This document shows, one piece after another, positions 34,631 through 45,888 of a stretch of 64,000 bases of DNA. The position numbers and the translations under genes are program-made. The notes beneath the pieces were generated by a model. It was not told the DNA's origin. It did not search any database and saw only the letters and a list, made by a program, of their open reading frames with translations. The stretch spans positions 13,948-77,947 of the forward strand of contig CAYWIJ010000004.1 in the NCBI GenBank assembly GCA_964458335.1, read 5' to 3'. Every line of letters begins with the position of its first letter. Within the stretch, counting starts at the first letter, position 1. The stretch comes from Aalborg-AAW-1 sp964458335. Its GTDB lineage: Bacteria > Patescibacteriota > Gracilibacteria > Absconditabacterales > Absconditicoccaceae.

Positions 34631-35047
34631 TTACTTCGATATCATTATAGCCATACCAACAAGGATCACAAGTGTTCCTATAATAAATCTCCACGTAATA
34701 ACCTCTTGAAAGAAAAAATATCCTACAATACCTAGTAAGATTGTCATCCCACCAGTAACAATAAGAGGAACATAAGCAAGAGCTACACCGTGTCCATAGA
34801 GTGCACTATATCCGTAATTCAATCCTACAAATGCTAATCATAACAATAACATTCCTCGGTGAAGTTGTACAGGACTTTCTGATCATTTAAAAAAGAGATA
34901 CAGTATTACAAAGATAAGTGATGCTGATCCTAACGCTATCGCATTGACCAAGAGTGGACTATACCCTGCTAAAAACTTTTGTGATGTTCCCATCAATGTT
35001 CCTGAAGCCATTGCAAAGAAAAACAAACCTATTACTTGTGGTGTCAT
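34631..35047 (-). CDS. EamA/SMR-like small membrane transporter (138 aa)
   Basis: Four predicted transmembrane helices covering nearly the whole chain: starts MTPQVIGLFFFAMASGT, ends FIIGTLVILVGMAIMISK. The length and pattern (FFFQEVITWRFIIGTLVILVG) match one EamA unit or a small multidrug-resistance protein. It probably acts as a dimer. Substrate unknown. Two TGA-Gly. Confidence 0.65.
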
Positions 35048-35056
35048 AGTTACATA

Positions 35057-35392
35057 TTATAATCAAATAAAATTATATTCATAGATACTCATATCGACTA
35101 TCCCATCAACTACTTGTATTTCCTCTTGTTGAAGAAGTTTAATCTGTTCAAGTCATTTTTCTCACAGTTTCAACGTACTGATATATCATTGCTTATTGAT
35201 AACTCTCCATCGGGGGAATAATCAAACTCACCCTTTTCGCTCAGTGGGTGACATACTCGTCAATACTCTCCCTACCATTCGACCAGAGCTATGGATACCA
35301 TAACGGATATCAAGCTGTATTGCTAACTCTCCATATGAAACTACCATTCCATATGGGATACGTTGAATCAATGCTATAAGCTCTTGTTTCAT
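35057..35392 (-). CDS. Alkyltransferase-like (ATL) DNA-binding protein
   Basis: A 111-residue homologue of the DNA-binding domain of O6-methylguanine methyltransferase: IQRIPYGMVVSYGELA, then SSGRMVGRVL and LFPRWRVINKQGYIS. The methyl-accepting Cys of PCHRV is replaced by Arg in PRWRV, so it cannot repair by alkyl transfer. ATL proteins instead flag alkylated bases for nucleotide-excision repair. Start ATG 35392 gives MKQELIALIQ. Nine bases separate its stop from the start of the downstream transporter gene. Confidence 0.8.
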
Positions 35393-35418
35393 TACAAAGC
35401 AAATCAACAATTTAAAAT

Positions 35419-36108
35419 CTATAATTCAAAATTTATAATTTCTTTCCAATCCCCTTCTTTCAACCCATCAATTGTCCAATCAGCAATCCTTATTCTTTGC
35501 AACTCACTACAGGTATTATCTATTGCTTCACACATCTTCTTGACCTGATGATATTTTCCTTCTACAAGAGTAAGATAAAAAGAATACATATCAATCCTAA
35601 CCGCTTTCGCAGGACGAGTGACATACTCATCGATCTGAACTCCCTGTTCAAGTTTGGATAAGTCCATGTCAGAAATTTCTTTTTCACATATTACTTTATA
35701 CTCTTTTTCTTTACCAGACTTAGGAGAAGTAAGACGATGATTGAGGTTTCCATCACTGGTTGCAAGTACTAATCCTGTCGTATCTTGATCTAATCTGCCA
35801 GCGATCTTGAGCATAGGTGCGTAGATACAATTCTCAAGCAAATATTTATAACTTTTATGTCCTCATTCATCAATCTCACTACACACATATCCTGAAGGTT
35901 TATTAAGTAGGATACTCACCTCTTGTTTCACAACAAATTCCAATTCATCATCTATCTGTATCACATCTCCATCGATCACATAAAAACCATGATCATACTC
36001 AATATATCCGTTTATCATTACTCTCCCATTACGAAAAAATTTCTTCGCATCTCTTCTCGAAAGCAACTGAAGTTGTGATAAATATTTGTCGATACGGATA
36101 GTTTGCAT
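35419..36108 (-). CDS. RsuA/RluB-family pseudouridine synthase
   Basis: A 229-residue protein: S4 RNA-binding domain at the N-terminus (RIDKYLSQLQLLSRRDAKKF), then the catalytic domain with GRLDQDTTGLVLATSDG carrying the catalytic Asp, and VEGKYHQVKKMCEAI. It converts a uridine in rRNA to pseudouridine; small versus large subunit cannot be assigned by eye. TGA-Gly joins the two halves at 35857-35862. ATG 36108 was chosen because it begins the S4 domain. Confidence 0.88.
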
Positions 36109-36300
36109 AAATAATAATGAAAAGCAAATACTACAAAGAATTGTCATCCTGACGAAGAAAGTATCCAGTAGTTATAAAGAGAGAATATTACTTGTACTAT
36201 AACTTCTTTATAAACTTAGAATAATGAAATAATGAATATATTTTTCTACATCTGACATTCTCTGAACATTCTGAAGTTTTTGATATGTTCTGAAATCTTC

Positions 36301-37032
36301 CTAGCTAAACCCTTTTTCTTTAATATCCAATGCTACGTTAATATCTCCTTCTTTCACAATTTTTCCTCATTCTAATACATAGACTTTATCAACTGATACA
36401 TAATCTAAGATAGTAAAGTAATGGGTAATAATGATAAAAGTATTATCAGCAGTATTAAGTTCTTGAATCATGCGAGCTACATCACGGAATGCATCGACAT
36501 CTAATCCACTATCCACCTCATCGAGAAAAATATATCTAGGATTCAGAAGTTTAAGTTGCAACATCTCAATTTTTCTCCTTTCTCCTCCAGAAAATCCTAC
36601 ATTTACATCTCTTCGCAAAAATTCTGTATCAATATTAAGATCTTGCATCAGTGGTATGATATGTTTTTTGAATTGAACAAAAGAAAGATTCTGACTCATG
36701 GTCGCGTTATAGATTGAACGAAGAAATTCAAAGAGTTTTACTCCTTTAATCTCTGGAATAGCTTGAAACGCTACAAAAATCCCTAACTTCGCTCTCTCAT
36801 GTGGATCAAGTTCAAGCACATCTATAGTTTCTCAATCAGAACTTTCAACTTTCAACTTTCAACTTTTAACTTCATAAGAAGGGTGTCCCATAATCGCCAT
36901 GGCAAGTGATGATTTCCCTGATCCATTTTTTCCTAAAAGACAATAATTTTTCCCTAATTCAAAGTCTAAAGATATATTTTCAATAATTACCTTTTCTTCG
37001 ACCGCAACTTGTATATTTTTAATAGATAACAT
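36301..37032 (-). CDS. sufC: Fe-S assembly ATPase SufC
   Basis: ABC-type ATPase partner of SufB. In the 243-residue reading Walker A is LLGKNGSGKSS, signature FSGGERRKIE, Walker B YIFLDEVDSGLD, and the switch region IIITHY. Two TGA-Gly codons (36859 and 36832) lie in a short variable loop coded by tandem AACTTTC repeats (36836-36862), a local oddity. ATG 37032 gives MLSIKNIQVAVEEK, the usual SufC start. Confidence 0.94.
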
Positions 37033-37101
37033 AGGTAATTCTCTTTTCATTACATAAAAAACATATCCCAATTATAGAGATATGTCTTATTAATATCAAG
37101 A

Positions 37102-37593
37102 CTATTCAGAAAGTTGTTCAATAATAGATGATAATCCTTTTGTAAATTTCTTATTTACTTTTGCAAATACCTTTTCTTCAAATTTTGCAACATCTGATGA
37201 TAGAGTTTTTACAAGCTCTTTTCCTTCTTTAGTCACCGCAAGTACATTTCCTGAAGGAGTTGATACTTTTTCTTTATTGTCTTTTTTTGTTTCTTCTACT
37301 TTTTTTGCTTCTGATACTTCTTTTACCGCGACCGTTCTCGTAATCCAATTTTTTGTTTCTAGAGCTTTAAGAACATTTGATATCATCATAGCATCAAGTG
37401 ATAATTCTTGTGCAAGTTGATTTTGAGAGAGTTTTGCAAGTTTACCTTTTTTGTCTGACCAAGACATATAACTCAATACCATATACTGAGCATGAGTGAT
37501 ACCAGATGATTTCAAAAGTTGATTAAATGATCTTTGTCGATATTGAGATGACAACCAAAGTTGATAACCATTAAGCTTTGTAGCATTTGACAT
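37102..37593 (-). CDS. MarR-type winged-helix regulator with charged insert
   Basis: A 163-residue protein resembling MarR regulators: helical N-terminus, GITHAQYMVLSYMSW, then LSQNQLAQELSLDAMMISNVLKALETKNWI as the winged helix. A Lys/Glu-rich insert (KKVEETKKDNKEK) interrupts the wing, and AVTKEGKELVKTL follows. No in-frame TGA. It sits 69 bases upstream of sufC on the same strand, so it may control the suf genes; no operator is obvious. Confidence 0.75.
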   Translation of the reverse strand: MSNATKLNGYQLWLSSQYRQRSFNQLLKSSGITHAQYMVLSYMSWSDKKGKLAKLSQNQLAQELSLDAMMISNVLKALETKNWITRTVAVKEVSEAKKVEETKKDNKEKVSTPSGNVLAVTKEGKELVKTLSSDVAKFEEKVFAKVNKKFTKGLSSIIEQLSE

Positions 37594-38045
37594 GTGTGTG
37601 GGGGATGTTTAAATAAATAAAATTATACCTCCCTAATATGTATATATCATAGACATTTACAAGACAAATTTACATATATACAACCAAAAATACATATTTA
37701 TATACATACATATAGACTTATATAGAATAAAAGATGTAAAACACAAAAATATACATGCATGTGTCATCCTACCTTAATACGAGATATGTCTTAATCGGAA
37801 CAAAGTCTTTAATCCGAAGAATGAGGAGAGACGAGAGTAGAATGAAGGGGAATCGAAATATCTCTATCAGATCATTACAATTACATTAAATCTTAATATA
37901 CAAAACAACAGACAAGATATTTCGACTCCACTGCGTTTCGCTCAACATGACGAGTTGTTTACCTATTGTAATAACACCTAAAACACTATTGCAAGACTAC
38001 CTCATTTCCCTATAAACTAATAACTAATAACTAATAACTCAAAAC
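37594..38045. repeat. Intergenic region with AT-rich TATA tracts and type B repeat
   Basis: No gene seen. Positions 37620-37740 are very AT-rich with repeated TACATAT units. Positions 37764-37956 are a composite repeat bounded by CATCCTACCTTAATACGAG and TTCGACTCCACTGCGTTTCG...CATGACG; a related copy is at 51146-51314. Positions 38010-38044 are type C CTAATAACTAATAACT repeats just before ligA. Confidence 0.65.
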
Positions 38046-40268
38046 ATGACCATCAATCACTGACTTCTCTGACAACAGACTCAAACTCTCCTCTGACTTC
38101 TTCAGAATGCTGATTTTTTTGATAACAAAGATAATTATGATGAACTTATAAACATCATCACTGATCACAATCATCTCTACTACATTGATAACAATCCTAT
38201 TATCAGTGACCAAGATTACGACATGCTTTTTACTACGCTTAAGACTTTCGAATCATTCCATCCAGAATATATTCGTGATGATAGTCCAACACAGATTCTC
38301 AAAGAACAATATGATATACAAAGTAGTTTCAAAAAATCCAATCACCAACTTCCTATATTATCTCTTCAAAACACATATAATACTCAAGATATCAATGATT
38401 GGTATGAAAGTATCAAGACGATGATAAAGAAAAAAATTGAAAATTCTGACCAATATACACATCTATCTACAGAATTTGAACAGCTCTTTGTTGTTGAACC
38501 AAAATATGATGGATTGTCTATTGTCCTTACCTACGAACAAGGTAAACTTGCCAAAGCCGTCACACGTGGAGACGGATATACAGGAGATGATGTCACAGCT
38601 AATATCAAAACGATAAAAAATCTTCCCAAAAGTATTTCTGAAAAACAAAGAGTTATCGTACGTGGAGAAGTTATGATGCCAAAATCTTCACGAAGAAAAC
38701 TCAATCAACTAAGAATTGATAACAATCAAGAACCTTTTTCTAATACACGTAACGCTGCAGCTGGTTCACTCAAACTCCTCGATACGAATGAAGTAGCTAA
38801 AAGAGGTCTTGTATGTTATATCTATGATATCTTAGAATGACCAGCTTGTATTGTAAAAGAATTTCACAACCTTAACAATCTCATCACTCCTACTACAGTA
38901 TGATTTTCTCTTGAAAATATTATCCATCTTATCACTACCGATACTATCAAAAATGAATTATTACATGCTGATGTTGATTTTGATGGATTAGTGATCAAAT
39001 TAGAAGACCAAGAGCTCAGGACACTTCTGTGAGAAACTAATCATCATCCCCGCCGAGCGATAGCCTACAAATTTCCTGCTCTACAAGTTGCTACACAAAT
39101 AGAAAATATTGAACGACAAGTAGGACGTACGGGAATTCTCACTCCTGTAGCCTATCTCACACCAACCAACCTCTCTGGCGTTACTATCAGTCGTGTATCT
39201 CTTCATAATCGAGATTTTATCACAAGTAAGGACATTCATATTCATGATCGAGTCCGACTACAGAGATCTGGAGAAGTTATTCCTTACATCGTATGAGTAA
39301 TTACCCAACGTAGAAATGGAACAGAAAAGATAGTAAATCTTGACACCATTGTCTGTCCAGCTTGTCAATCTCATGCCCATATTACAGAGAATACGGTAGG
39401 TACAAAAACGAATCCAACTATTACTACTCAACTGTACTGTTCAAATCCTCACTGTCCAGGAAAACTCAAAGAGCAACTCAAGCATTTTGTCTCCAAAAAC
39501 GCAATGAATATTGCCTCTATCGGTGATGCCACTCTTGAACTTCTCGTCGACCAAAAAATTCTACGTTCACTGAGCGACATCTATACCCTCACACAACCAG
39601 AAACTATATTTTTACTCAAAAGATTTCCAGGTATCGGAACGAAAAAAGTAGATACTTTTGTTGATGAACTTATAGCTAGTAAAACTAATGCGCTTTGGAG
39701 ATTTATCAATGCGCTTGGTATCTCAGGTATCGGTATTAAACTTGCCAAAGAAATTGAAAAACATCTCAGCTATCGACCAAATCCAGCACACAATTTAGAA
39801 CAGATTTTTGAAATCATTACGAATATTGAATTTTTAGATACTATCTATGGTGTTGGAGAAAAATTGATATTTGAGATCGAGAATCGATATGCAGAAGATA
39901 GTAATCAAGAACTCTTACAAGCATTTTCTCTATATGGAATCTCTCTGTCACTACAAAAGATAAGTTCATCCACAAAACAAAAAAAAACTATTTGTATCAC
40001 TGGAACATTTCCACTTACTCGCTCAGAGATGGAATTTCATATCCATCAAGCAGGATATCAATTCACTCCAAATCTCACAAAAAATACCGATTATCTTCTT
40101 GTAGGAGAGAATGCAGGTAGTAAAAAAGATAAAATCTGACCAAATACAAAAGTTCTCAATAACCTTCAAGAAATTTATAGTTTACTGAATATCAGCGCTC
40201 CCCTTTTTGAAGAAAAAAAAGAAACAGAATTCTGATCTCATGGACAAATGCAGTCGTTATTTGGATAA
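38046..40268 (+). CDS. ligA: NAD-dependent DNA ligase LigA
   Basis: Seals nicks in replication and repair. In the 740-residue reading, after an N-terminal Ia-like domain, the adenylation motif is VVEPKYDGLSI with the catalytic Lys. RNAAAGSLK, the OB-fold region VGRTGILTPVAYL, the four-Cys zinc site (CPAC ... CSNPHC), helix-hairpin-helix repeats (FPGIGTKKVD, LGISGIGIK) and a C-terminal BRCT domain (KTICITGTFPLTR) all follow in order. TGA-Gly codons are frequent. It is somewhat longer than usual, with an Asn/Gln-rich insert after residue 90. Confidence 0.96.
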
Positions 40269-40280
40269 AAATAGTACATT

Positions 40281-40315
40281 GGCATCATTGCAAGATTTAA
40301 AGCAATCCATAATAG
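40281..40315. repeat. Worn type A inverted repeat after ligA
   Basis: CATTGCAAGATTTAAAGCAATCC: a degraded copy of the type A element (compare 10376-10443). Confidence 0.5.
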
Positions 40316-40381
40316 AAAAAGAGTAAATATTCATCCATAGTCTATAGCACAATAATTATCATAAAAGTCATCATAAACAAT

Positions 40382-40413
40382 ACTCCTCTTCTCTATAATT
40401 TGAGGAGTTTTTT
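40382..40413 (+). terminator. Rho-independent terminator downstream of ligA
   Basis: Stem ACTCCTC/GAGGAGT with a 13-base loop followed by TTTTTTG, about 115 bases after the ligA stop. Confidence 0.75.
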
Positions 40414-40462
40414 GAAAGATGGATATAATAAAACTATATAATTTTATATGTTATAGAAAAAT

Positions 40463-41059
40463 ATGTGATCAGTCACAGAAGCAATACAATTCTATAAATG
40501 AATATGAAACAAGATTTTTAATAATATATCATTTAAAGATCTTATAATAAAATTATTATGTTGAATTATTATATTAATACTAATTAACTCATTCCAAAAT
40601 ATAGCAAGTTATATTTTTTCAGGAATTATACAGGAAATAATCAATATATTTCTTATCCTAGATATAATCTTAATTATATGAAAAATCATTTATAATATCA
40701 TACAATATAAAACAAATACATTCGATTCAGAGGAAGAGAAACAAGCATTCAAAAAAAATCAAATATCATATAGTAAAGAATCAATATATTGATTTCTACA
40801 AATAGGTTTGTGATGGTTTATTATTACCTTTGTATATTATTGAATAGAGATCAATGTATGAGATTCAATGACTAACGATAATACATTCTGGGGAGCATTT
40901 AGTTCAATAGTTATATTTATAATGATGTCTATTGATGCTAATATTATCATATTCTCTAATCTCTATAATAGATATAAGAAAGCTTATCTCATAAATTATA
41001 TACTTTTCCCTACTCTTTTTCTTCTTATGATTATTGTTTATCTTAATCTTATATCATAA
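40463..41059 (+). CDS. Hypothetical membrane protein (198 aa)
   Basis: ATG followed by TGA as codon two (Met-Gly-Ser). About four transmembrane helices (near residues 28-50, 58-75, 115-130 and 140-190), with a charged linker TFDSEEEKQAFKKNQ between the second and third. Very AT-rich, Ile/Asn-heavy. Not recognised. The next gene starts 4 bases after its stop. Confidence 0.6.
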
Positions 41060-41063
41060 TACA

Positions 41064-41858
41064 ATGTCTCATCTCTTTAACGGAACAGATTACATCTCAC
41101 ATCAATCCCAAGCTCTGCTTGAATATTTTCAGAGATGAGGAGAACTTCTAGAAATTAATGGTGAGTTTTTGCATGATGACTTTCTTACACAAGTACTTTC
41201 AGGATACGAAAAACATAGCCAAGCCAAGATACTCAAACAACTTTTCAAACACTATCCCCATATCACAGTCACCTATTGTATAAGTGCAAAAGATCTCGTC
41301 CGAGACAAACAATTTAGTCAGAAATATCTCCCTTTTGAAAAATATATTCTCAAAGAACTCACTCTCATAGCATCATTTTTAGGAAAAAAAGCTCATATTG
41401 TTATTACCCTTATGGATAGTGACTTTATACCACCACATATTAGAGAACTTGAACAACTTCTACAGACACAATGATATACCACAGAGACTTACCCACTTGA
41501 AACTCCATATACTCTCTCTGAGCCAACTCTCGTCTGTTCCTATAGTTCACAAACTGGAAAATCAGTTCTGTGTCAATCTCTTCAGAAAGACTACAAAAGT
41601 TGGTCAACTCTACCAATTAACGTATCAGAACATCATCCACTCAATATTCTTGCTCAAGCCTATCTATACAAACCACAAACCAACAATATATCTCTTATAG
41701 AAAATTATATTACTGACCTTTGAGCACATCAGTATAGATATTCTTGTAGAGAGCTTATAGAAGATCGTATCACGCTATATAACAAACTCCTTCTTACTGG
41801 TTATATGGAAGAAGAAGATATTGAATTACTCAAAAATCTCCTTATTTATCTAGATTAA
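41064..41858 (+). CDS. DUF1846-like protein, about half the usual length (264 aa)
   Basis: YFQRGGELLEINGEFLHDDF, TQVLSGYEKHSQAKILKQL, TVTYCISAKDLVRDKQFS and AHIVITLMDSD follow the order and spacing of the N-terminal half of DUF1846 proteins (GGKL..D.HA.RVLPG, CVSAKDI, VVIT). YSSQTGKSVLCQSL resembles their GPGSGK-type segment. The family is usually near 500 residues, so this is a short version or a distant relative. The function of DUF1846 is not settled. Three TGA-Gly. Confidence 0.5.
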
Positions 41859-41865
41859 AAGAAAA

Positions 41866-41899
41866 GAAATCTACTGAACTATTTATCAATAGATTTTTT
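41866..41899. terminator. Bidirectional terminator
   Basis: Stem AAATCTA/TAGATTT with TTTTTTG after it, the same stem sequence as at 29992-30028. It lies between converging genes. Confidence 0.65.
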
Positions 41900-42026
41900 G
41901 GAAAGGTTTGAAGTTAGTTGTTAGGGATTGGTTATAGCGATAAGTCATCATCAATTTTTCATTCTTATTATAAAAAGACGGATTGATGATCCGTCCCTAC
42001 TATGTTCAACTATTTACTATGTTCAA

Positions 42027-45000
42027 CTATTTCACAACATATCCCACATCCTTCAAGACATACTCATTATTTTTATAAAGATCATACATTACTTCTGCAA
42101 TATTTCCTCTACCTCTATCATCTAATCTACTTACTGTCGCATAGCTTGATAATGCTTTTCTATATTCTTCCGCCCAATCATTTTTTGGTTCATGAAGCAT
42201 ACTATTCGTTACCAATCTTACCATAATGGCCGCTAACTCATCATTGGTAATACGATCTGTAGGTCTAAATGTACCATCGCTATTTCCATTGAAAATTCCA
42301 TAGTTATATGATTCTCTGATAAATTTTGTTAATGTTGGGTTAGAGGTTTCAATATCTGAAAAGTTATTTGCATATATTCTTGTCTCTTTTCTACATAACA
42401 CATTCTGTGCAAATTCTACCATAAATCTTGCAGCCTCTTCTCTAGTCAGATAGTCATATGGTCTATAATCTACTGTTCCTTGCCATCTCGTCAGTTCATA
42501 GCTATACAACATCTGATGAGCTATCTTAAATGCATCACTTACTTGAATACCTTGATCAATCGTTTGTTTATTCAATACAGTAAAACAAGTATTCCCTATA
42601 CTAGAATTGAAGATCTTAACATCTACTGAAGATCAAGTAAAAACATCACCAGTCGTTGGTGGTATTCCACAACTTCCATCAGTACTACTTCCACTATAAT
42701 CTCCATTTGGACACTGATCTATAGTTGTATATCCACCTCATCATCAACCTATAGGTAATTGTACAGTAAATGTGGTACTTTCTATAGGACTCATATTATT
42801 TGCTCAGTCTTTTGCTTGTACAGATAGAGTATATACTCCATTTGTTAGGTTTGTCAAAAAATAAGGACTTGTGCATGCAAACCATGAACCACTTCAAATT
42901 TTACACTCATAACTTATAGATCAAATATCATCAGTACCAGTGAAGACAAATCAAGTAGTTGTTGTTGTTACAATACCTCCCGACAGTGGTCAGATAATAT
43001 TAACAGTTGGAGGATTATCATCTATTAACAATGGATTTATAGATCATAAATAAGATATATTACCTACATGATCCATCACTTGAAAACAGAGATATTGCCC
43101 ATTATGAGACTCGTCAATAAATTCAAGAATATCTCACATTGTATAATTGTCATACAGATAATCATTATTATCACAAATACTATCAGTACTAAATCAATAA
43201 GTAAATGATCCTGTATTCAATAATATATCGTCACTAGCAACAGCTGAAATTACAATTCATGTAACTGCGGTTCATAGAAAACTTCCTGATAATGTGATAA
43301 CTGGATATACTGTATCTATCATATATCATACTTGTATTCCACTTACCGTATTTTTTGCTAGATCTTCTACTTTTATAACTAAATCTCCATCATCATCTAT
43401 TTGGATAGTACAATCTACTTGTGTAGAAGTCGTTTGTGTACACGATAAATTACTTACAATAGCTGTTGTTTCTACTCAAACATTTACTCCTGTTGCATAA
43501 ATTCATATATTATCTGTTACTCTAATAGTAGTATTAGCAATTCATGTATTACTAACCAATGTTGGAGCTGTTATCGTGATAATTGGTACAATAGGATCAA
43601 TCACAAAGCTTACACTATTTTTCCCCACTCCATTAGTAATCACATCTCTTGCAGAAACTTCAATAGTTCCACTGTTTTCTATATCACTAATTTGACATGT
43701 CACTGGACTAGCATATGGAGCTGTTGTATCTCATTCATTACCTATACAATTCAACAACATTGGTAAAGGAGAGATACTTGAGGTAATAACGATATTATCC
43801 AAATCATTCCCTCATGGACTAGTAATTGTTACTGTTGCGTCATCAATGGGTAAATTATGTATTGTGGTAGGGGTTGTAAAATTAACAATCGGTGGGAATA
43901 CTATCGTATTACTAGAATTATTTCCTACTTTATCATAACAAGTCACTGTTATACTATGGACTGGCTGTTCATCAGGATCAAGATTAAGAATCAATGGACT
44001 GATTGCTGATGATATCACTGTATCTATTCATGTCACTGTCCCATTCACTCCATCATCTTCTTTATACAATACTTCACAATAATCTAATCCTACTCCATAG
44101 TCTACTGAACTAAAACTTAATTCTGGATTATCTATACTATATGGGGTTGTTGTATCTAATATCACATTAGGTACTTCTGGTGGTATACTATCTATAAGAT
44201 ATCAAGTTTCTGTTGCTAATCATAGAGTTCATTCATTATCTATTGCATAAATTTCTAATATACTTCAACTATTGGTATCACTGATCTGAATACTACAGTT
44301 TGCTTCTAAGGCATTTACTGCTATACAATTTAATCCTATTGCATTGAGACTTGTTCATGTACCTAGAGAAATATTATTTATATCTATTCCGCCACTTCCA
44401 AATATATGAATTGTGGTATCAATAATACTTCAACTTGTGATCTTGGTCGGAGCGGTAATATCTATTTTTACAGGATATTTTTGTAACCATAGATGTTGTC
44501 ATGGCACCCAAATATCCACAAGTCCATTTCCATCAAAATCTCATGCTATTGATCAATAAGTTGCTCCAGCATCAGATCATCGTGAATATAAGGTAAAGTT
44601 TGCGTTTCCATCATTAATCCATAATTGATTTCATCATCATCTATTATTATATATATCCAAATCACCATCGTCATCTATATCTATTGCAATAGCATATCTA
44701 CCACCTCATGTATTTTCTCATGACAATAGTTTTTCTGTAAAATTTGCATTACCATCATTGATCCATAATCTACTTGGTTCTGATCATCATCCATCAGTCA
44801 CATAAATATCATTATAACCATCATTATCAAAATCTGCTATAATAGCATTACCCCAAGATCAAGTTTTTATATCTCAACTAATATTTTGTTGTGTAAAATT
44901 TCATGATCATTGATTTATATACAATCTATTTGATAGTCCAATTAAATTAGCTACTGCATAAATATCTGGCAGTCCATCACCATTGAGATCTCATGCGGCA

Positions 45001-45587
45001 GGATAAAAACCAGACGTATCTCATGTAATATAGTTATAAGTAAATCATTGCACAAATGAATCATCTGCTCAAAAATTTGAACCAGTATGATTAGATAAAT
45101 AGAGACGATTTATATTTGAGGAATTTACACCTCCACGATAAATATCCAAATATCCATCGCCATTAAAATCCGCAATAGCCATACCCCAAGACAATAAACT
45201 TGTTGCTTCATTAAAATAATGATTTATATATCCTGTTCAGGTATTCTCTAAAAATAATTGTACATATTCTCAAGATACATAAATATCTAAATCTCCATCT
45301 CCATCTATATCAACCATTTTTGTAGCTCTATTATTTGCCCTATACATATATCAAACCCTTTGTACAGCAAATGTAGCATCTCCATTATTTAATAATAGAT
45401 ATCCATTTCAAACAGCACCATTAGTACAATATAAATCAAGATCTCCATCGTCATCTATATCTCCAACAGACGGGCCATAACAACCAGGCATATTAATCAT
45501 TGGTGCAGATACAAAATAGAGATCAGTAGCATAACTGTATCAAGCAAATAATCATATAATAAGTAATAGCAAAAAGATTTTTTTCAT
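42027..45587 (-). CDS. Giant surface protein: FG-GAP propeller, Ig-like region, C-terminal SLH (1186 aa)
   Basis: Signal peptide MKKIFLLLLIIGLFAGYSYA. Residues about 25-380 hold at least seven FG-GAP/VCBS blades with calcium-loop motifs such as DIDDDGDLDLY, DIDGDGDLDIY, DFNGDGYLDIY and DLNGDGLPDIY. Residues about 380-960 are Ig/bacterial-adhesin-like beta repeats (VTCYDKVGN, SARDVITNG, VMDHVGNIS, VQAKDGANN). A Gly-rich linker and CPNGDYSGSSTDGSC follow. The last 180 residues are SLH modules (NNFSDIETSNPTLTKFIRES, GNSDGTFRPTDRITNDELAA). It probably projects from the cell surface and binds a partner cell. Dozens of TGA-Gly, many in calcium-binding turns and linkers. Confidence 0.85.
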
Positions 45588-45888
45588 TTCAATTATAACA
45601 ACACATATATAAAAATAATGAAAATTTTTCATAAGAAGAATCCTATTAACAGTCTCTTTCAAAAGATTGAAAACTAACAAAACAATAACTTTTTTTTGTT
45701 TTCAAGCCACTTTTCAAACAATACATTACTTTGACTGTACATTTTTAGATAATTATTTTTTTTATAGAAAAAAGAGAGGTTTAATCCCCTCTTATATAGA
45801 ATAATATCTCAAGTGTAATATTAAGATATGCATTGGATAGTATATTCTAGTTATTTGATAACTCTACACGCTCAACTTTTATCTTTCA
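45588..45888. other. Intergenic region with the rpoD terminator
   Basis: Between rpoD and the giant surface gene, both minus. Positions 45771-45796 hold the stem AGAGG/CCTCT followed on the minus strand by TTTTTT, a terminator for rpoD. TATAAT on the minus strand at about 45592-45597 lies only a few bases before the surface-protein ATG, which would give a nearly leaderless message if used. No gene seen. Confidence 0.5.

Noticed and set aside
36841..36862. In-frame stop inside sufC
   Set aside because: The stop is TGA (Gly) within a loop of AACTTTC tandem repeats; the frame continues into the rest of the ATPase.
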